Positions 63,355 to 64,000 of a DNA stretch of 64,000 bases are shown piece by piece. Below the pieces are notes generated by a model that saw nothing but the letters and a program-made list of their open reading frames with translations, had not been told where the DNA came from and ran no database searches. Numbering within the stretch: position 1 is the stretch's first letter; each line of letters opens with the position of its first letter. The position numbers and the translations under genes are program-made. Source of the stretch: Flavivirga sp. 57AJ16. Its GTDB lineage: Bacteria; Bacteroidota; Bacteroidia; Flavobacteriales; Flavobacteriaceae. The DNA lies in NCBI RefSeq assembly GCF_028736925.1, contig NZ_JAQZAT010000022.1, positions 1 through 64,000 of the forward strand. Reading direction: 5' to 3'.

Positions 63355-64000
63355 TTAAAAAGAAGTTTGAAATTGTAGTGTGAAAGAACGACTAAATGGA
63401 TAATCAAGACCACGCTCTTGTTTAACTGAAGAAAAGAAGAAACCATCTCCTGTTAACAGTGTGATCTTTGCGTTTTGTAGACCTAATGATTGATTTAATT
63501 TTTCTGAAAACCTATAATAAATAGAAGCATTGCTAAGTCTTAACCAATTGTAATCCTGAACAAACCTTGTACTTGCGTAAGTATTAGAAGTAATTGAATA
63601 ACCATCAGGATCAACCACCCCTTTAAAAAATGTTTCATCTCCAGGTACTCTCCAACGGTCATCATATACCCGCTTATCAACATTATAATTAAGGTCTGCT
63701 CCTTCTACTCGATCTACAAGTGTTTGATTATAGGTTTGTCCACCTATTCTATATCCGAAATACAGATTCACACCTACGCCTTTATACTCCATATTCGTTC
63801 CGAACGAACCTTCTATGTCTGAACGACTATCTCCTGCCACAATTTGATCAATTGGATTGTAAACGGTTGTATAATTTCCTTCTCGTGTTAAGTATATTTC
63901 ACGACCAGTTGAAGGATCGATTCCTAAGGAAGGTACTGCCCAAATGGCAGAAGTAGAGCGACCTTCAACATAACGAGGTAGGGGACTAGTTGAAAGTGAA
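63355..64000 (-). CDS. SusC/RagA family TonB-dependent receptor, C-terminal part (continues beyond window)
   Basis: Open at the right edge; about 214 residues of the C-terminal barrel are visible (RYVEGRSTSAIWAVPSLGIDPSTG, SFGTNMEYKGVGVNLYFGYRIGGQTYNQTLVDR, ASIYYRFSEKL, YPFSRSFTLQFQTSF). The internal GTG at 63840 is not the start. Its place directly before SusD and the closing aromatic residue identify the family. No information on an STN domain or regulator. Confidence 0.9.
   Translation of the reverse strand, partial: SLSTSPLPRYVEGRSTSAIWAVPSLGIDPSTGREIYLTREGNYTTVYNPIDQIVAGDSRSDIEGSFGTNMEYKGVGVNLYFGYRIGGQTYNQTLVDRVEGADLNYNVDKRVYDDRWRVPGDETFFKGVVDPDGYSITSNTYASTRFVQDYNWLRLSNASIYYRFSEKLNQSLGLQNAKITLLTGDGFFFSSVKQERGLDYPFSRSFTLQFQTSF

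Overview
The window looks like a chromosome segment of a marine-type Flavobacteriaceae bacterium (phylum Bacteroidota). It is AT-rich and carries type IX secretion (T9SS) substrates with both C-terminal sorting-domain types, PorP/SprF partners, two SusC/SusD (RagA/RagB) pairs, a FecI/FecR pair, TPR regulators with LuxR-like helix-turn-helix domains, and the TAnnTTTG promoter element of this phylum. The genus cannot be fixed from the sequence. No tRNA, rRNA or CRISPR array was seen.

Layout. (1) 1-20.2 kb, surface and T9SS region: a partial repeat-rich adhesin plus PorP/SprF; a remnant zone of intergenic repeats; a second module of PorP/SprF, a PorE-like OmpA protein and a LamG/GEVED adhesin; two membrane-anchored helix-turn-helix regulators; a sulfatase; and FG-GAP proteins with type A sorting domains. 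(2) 20.6-22.2 kb, nested insertion sequences: the left end of an IS1182-type element cut by a complete but frameshifted IS982-type element, which in turn abuts a truncated tyrosine integrase. (3) 22.2-37.8 kb, an accessory 'redox island': four SDR-fold oxidoreductases and an NAD-dependent reductase/epimerase, a nitroreductase, two VOC proteins (one fused to an NTF2-like domain), YceI, DoxX and DUF1097. These are interleaved with two AraC, two Crp/Fnr and one ECF41 regulator. Three decayed 3' ends of the same kind of integrase lie at 22.2, 31.7 and 35.4 kb, and a broken azoreductase and a DnaC-like ATPase relic close the island.

(4) 37.8-45.8 kb, a decayed defence / toxin-antitoxin island: an intact HipB-HipA pair; a GHKL ATPase fragment joined by deletion to a restriction-type DNA methyltransferase fragment that is itself split by a 161-bp MITE; a GNAT acetyltransferase; a hairpin-rich non-coding stretch; a three-gene HipB/HipS/HipT-type kinase system with three regularly spaced operator palindromes; a small phage-like cluster with DUF5675; and an OLD-type nuclease pseudogene. 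(5) 45.9-64.0 kb, nutrient uptake: sigma factor, FecR, SusC with STN domain, SusD, a MORN protein and three TlpA-like thioredoxin proteins on the plus strand, facing a minus-strand series of SusC, SusD, DUF4843, PKD-like lipoprotein, S1C protease and a fourth TlpA-like protein.

The most notable items are the duplicated 161-bp MITE whose removal restores a reading frame, the integrase relics spaced through the redox island, the ECF41 sigma factor with two matching promoters, and the HipBST-like system with its triple operator. All calls are from reading the sequence; no database search was run.
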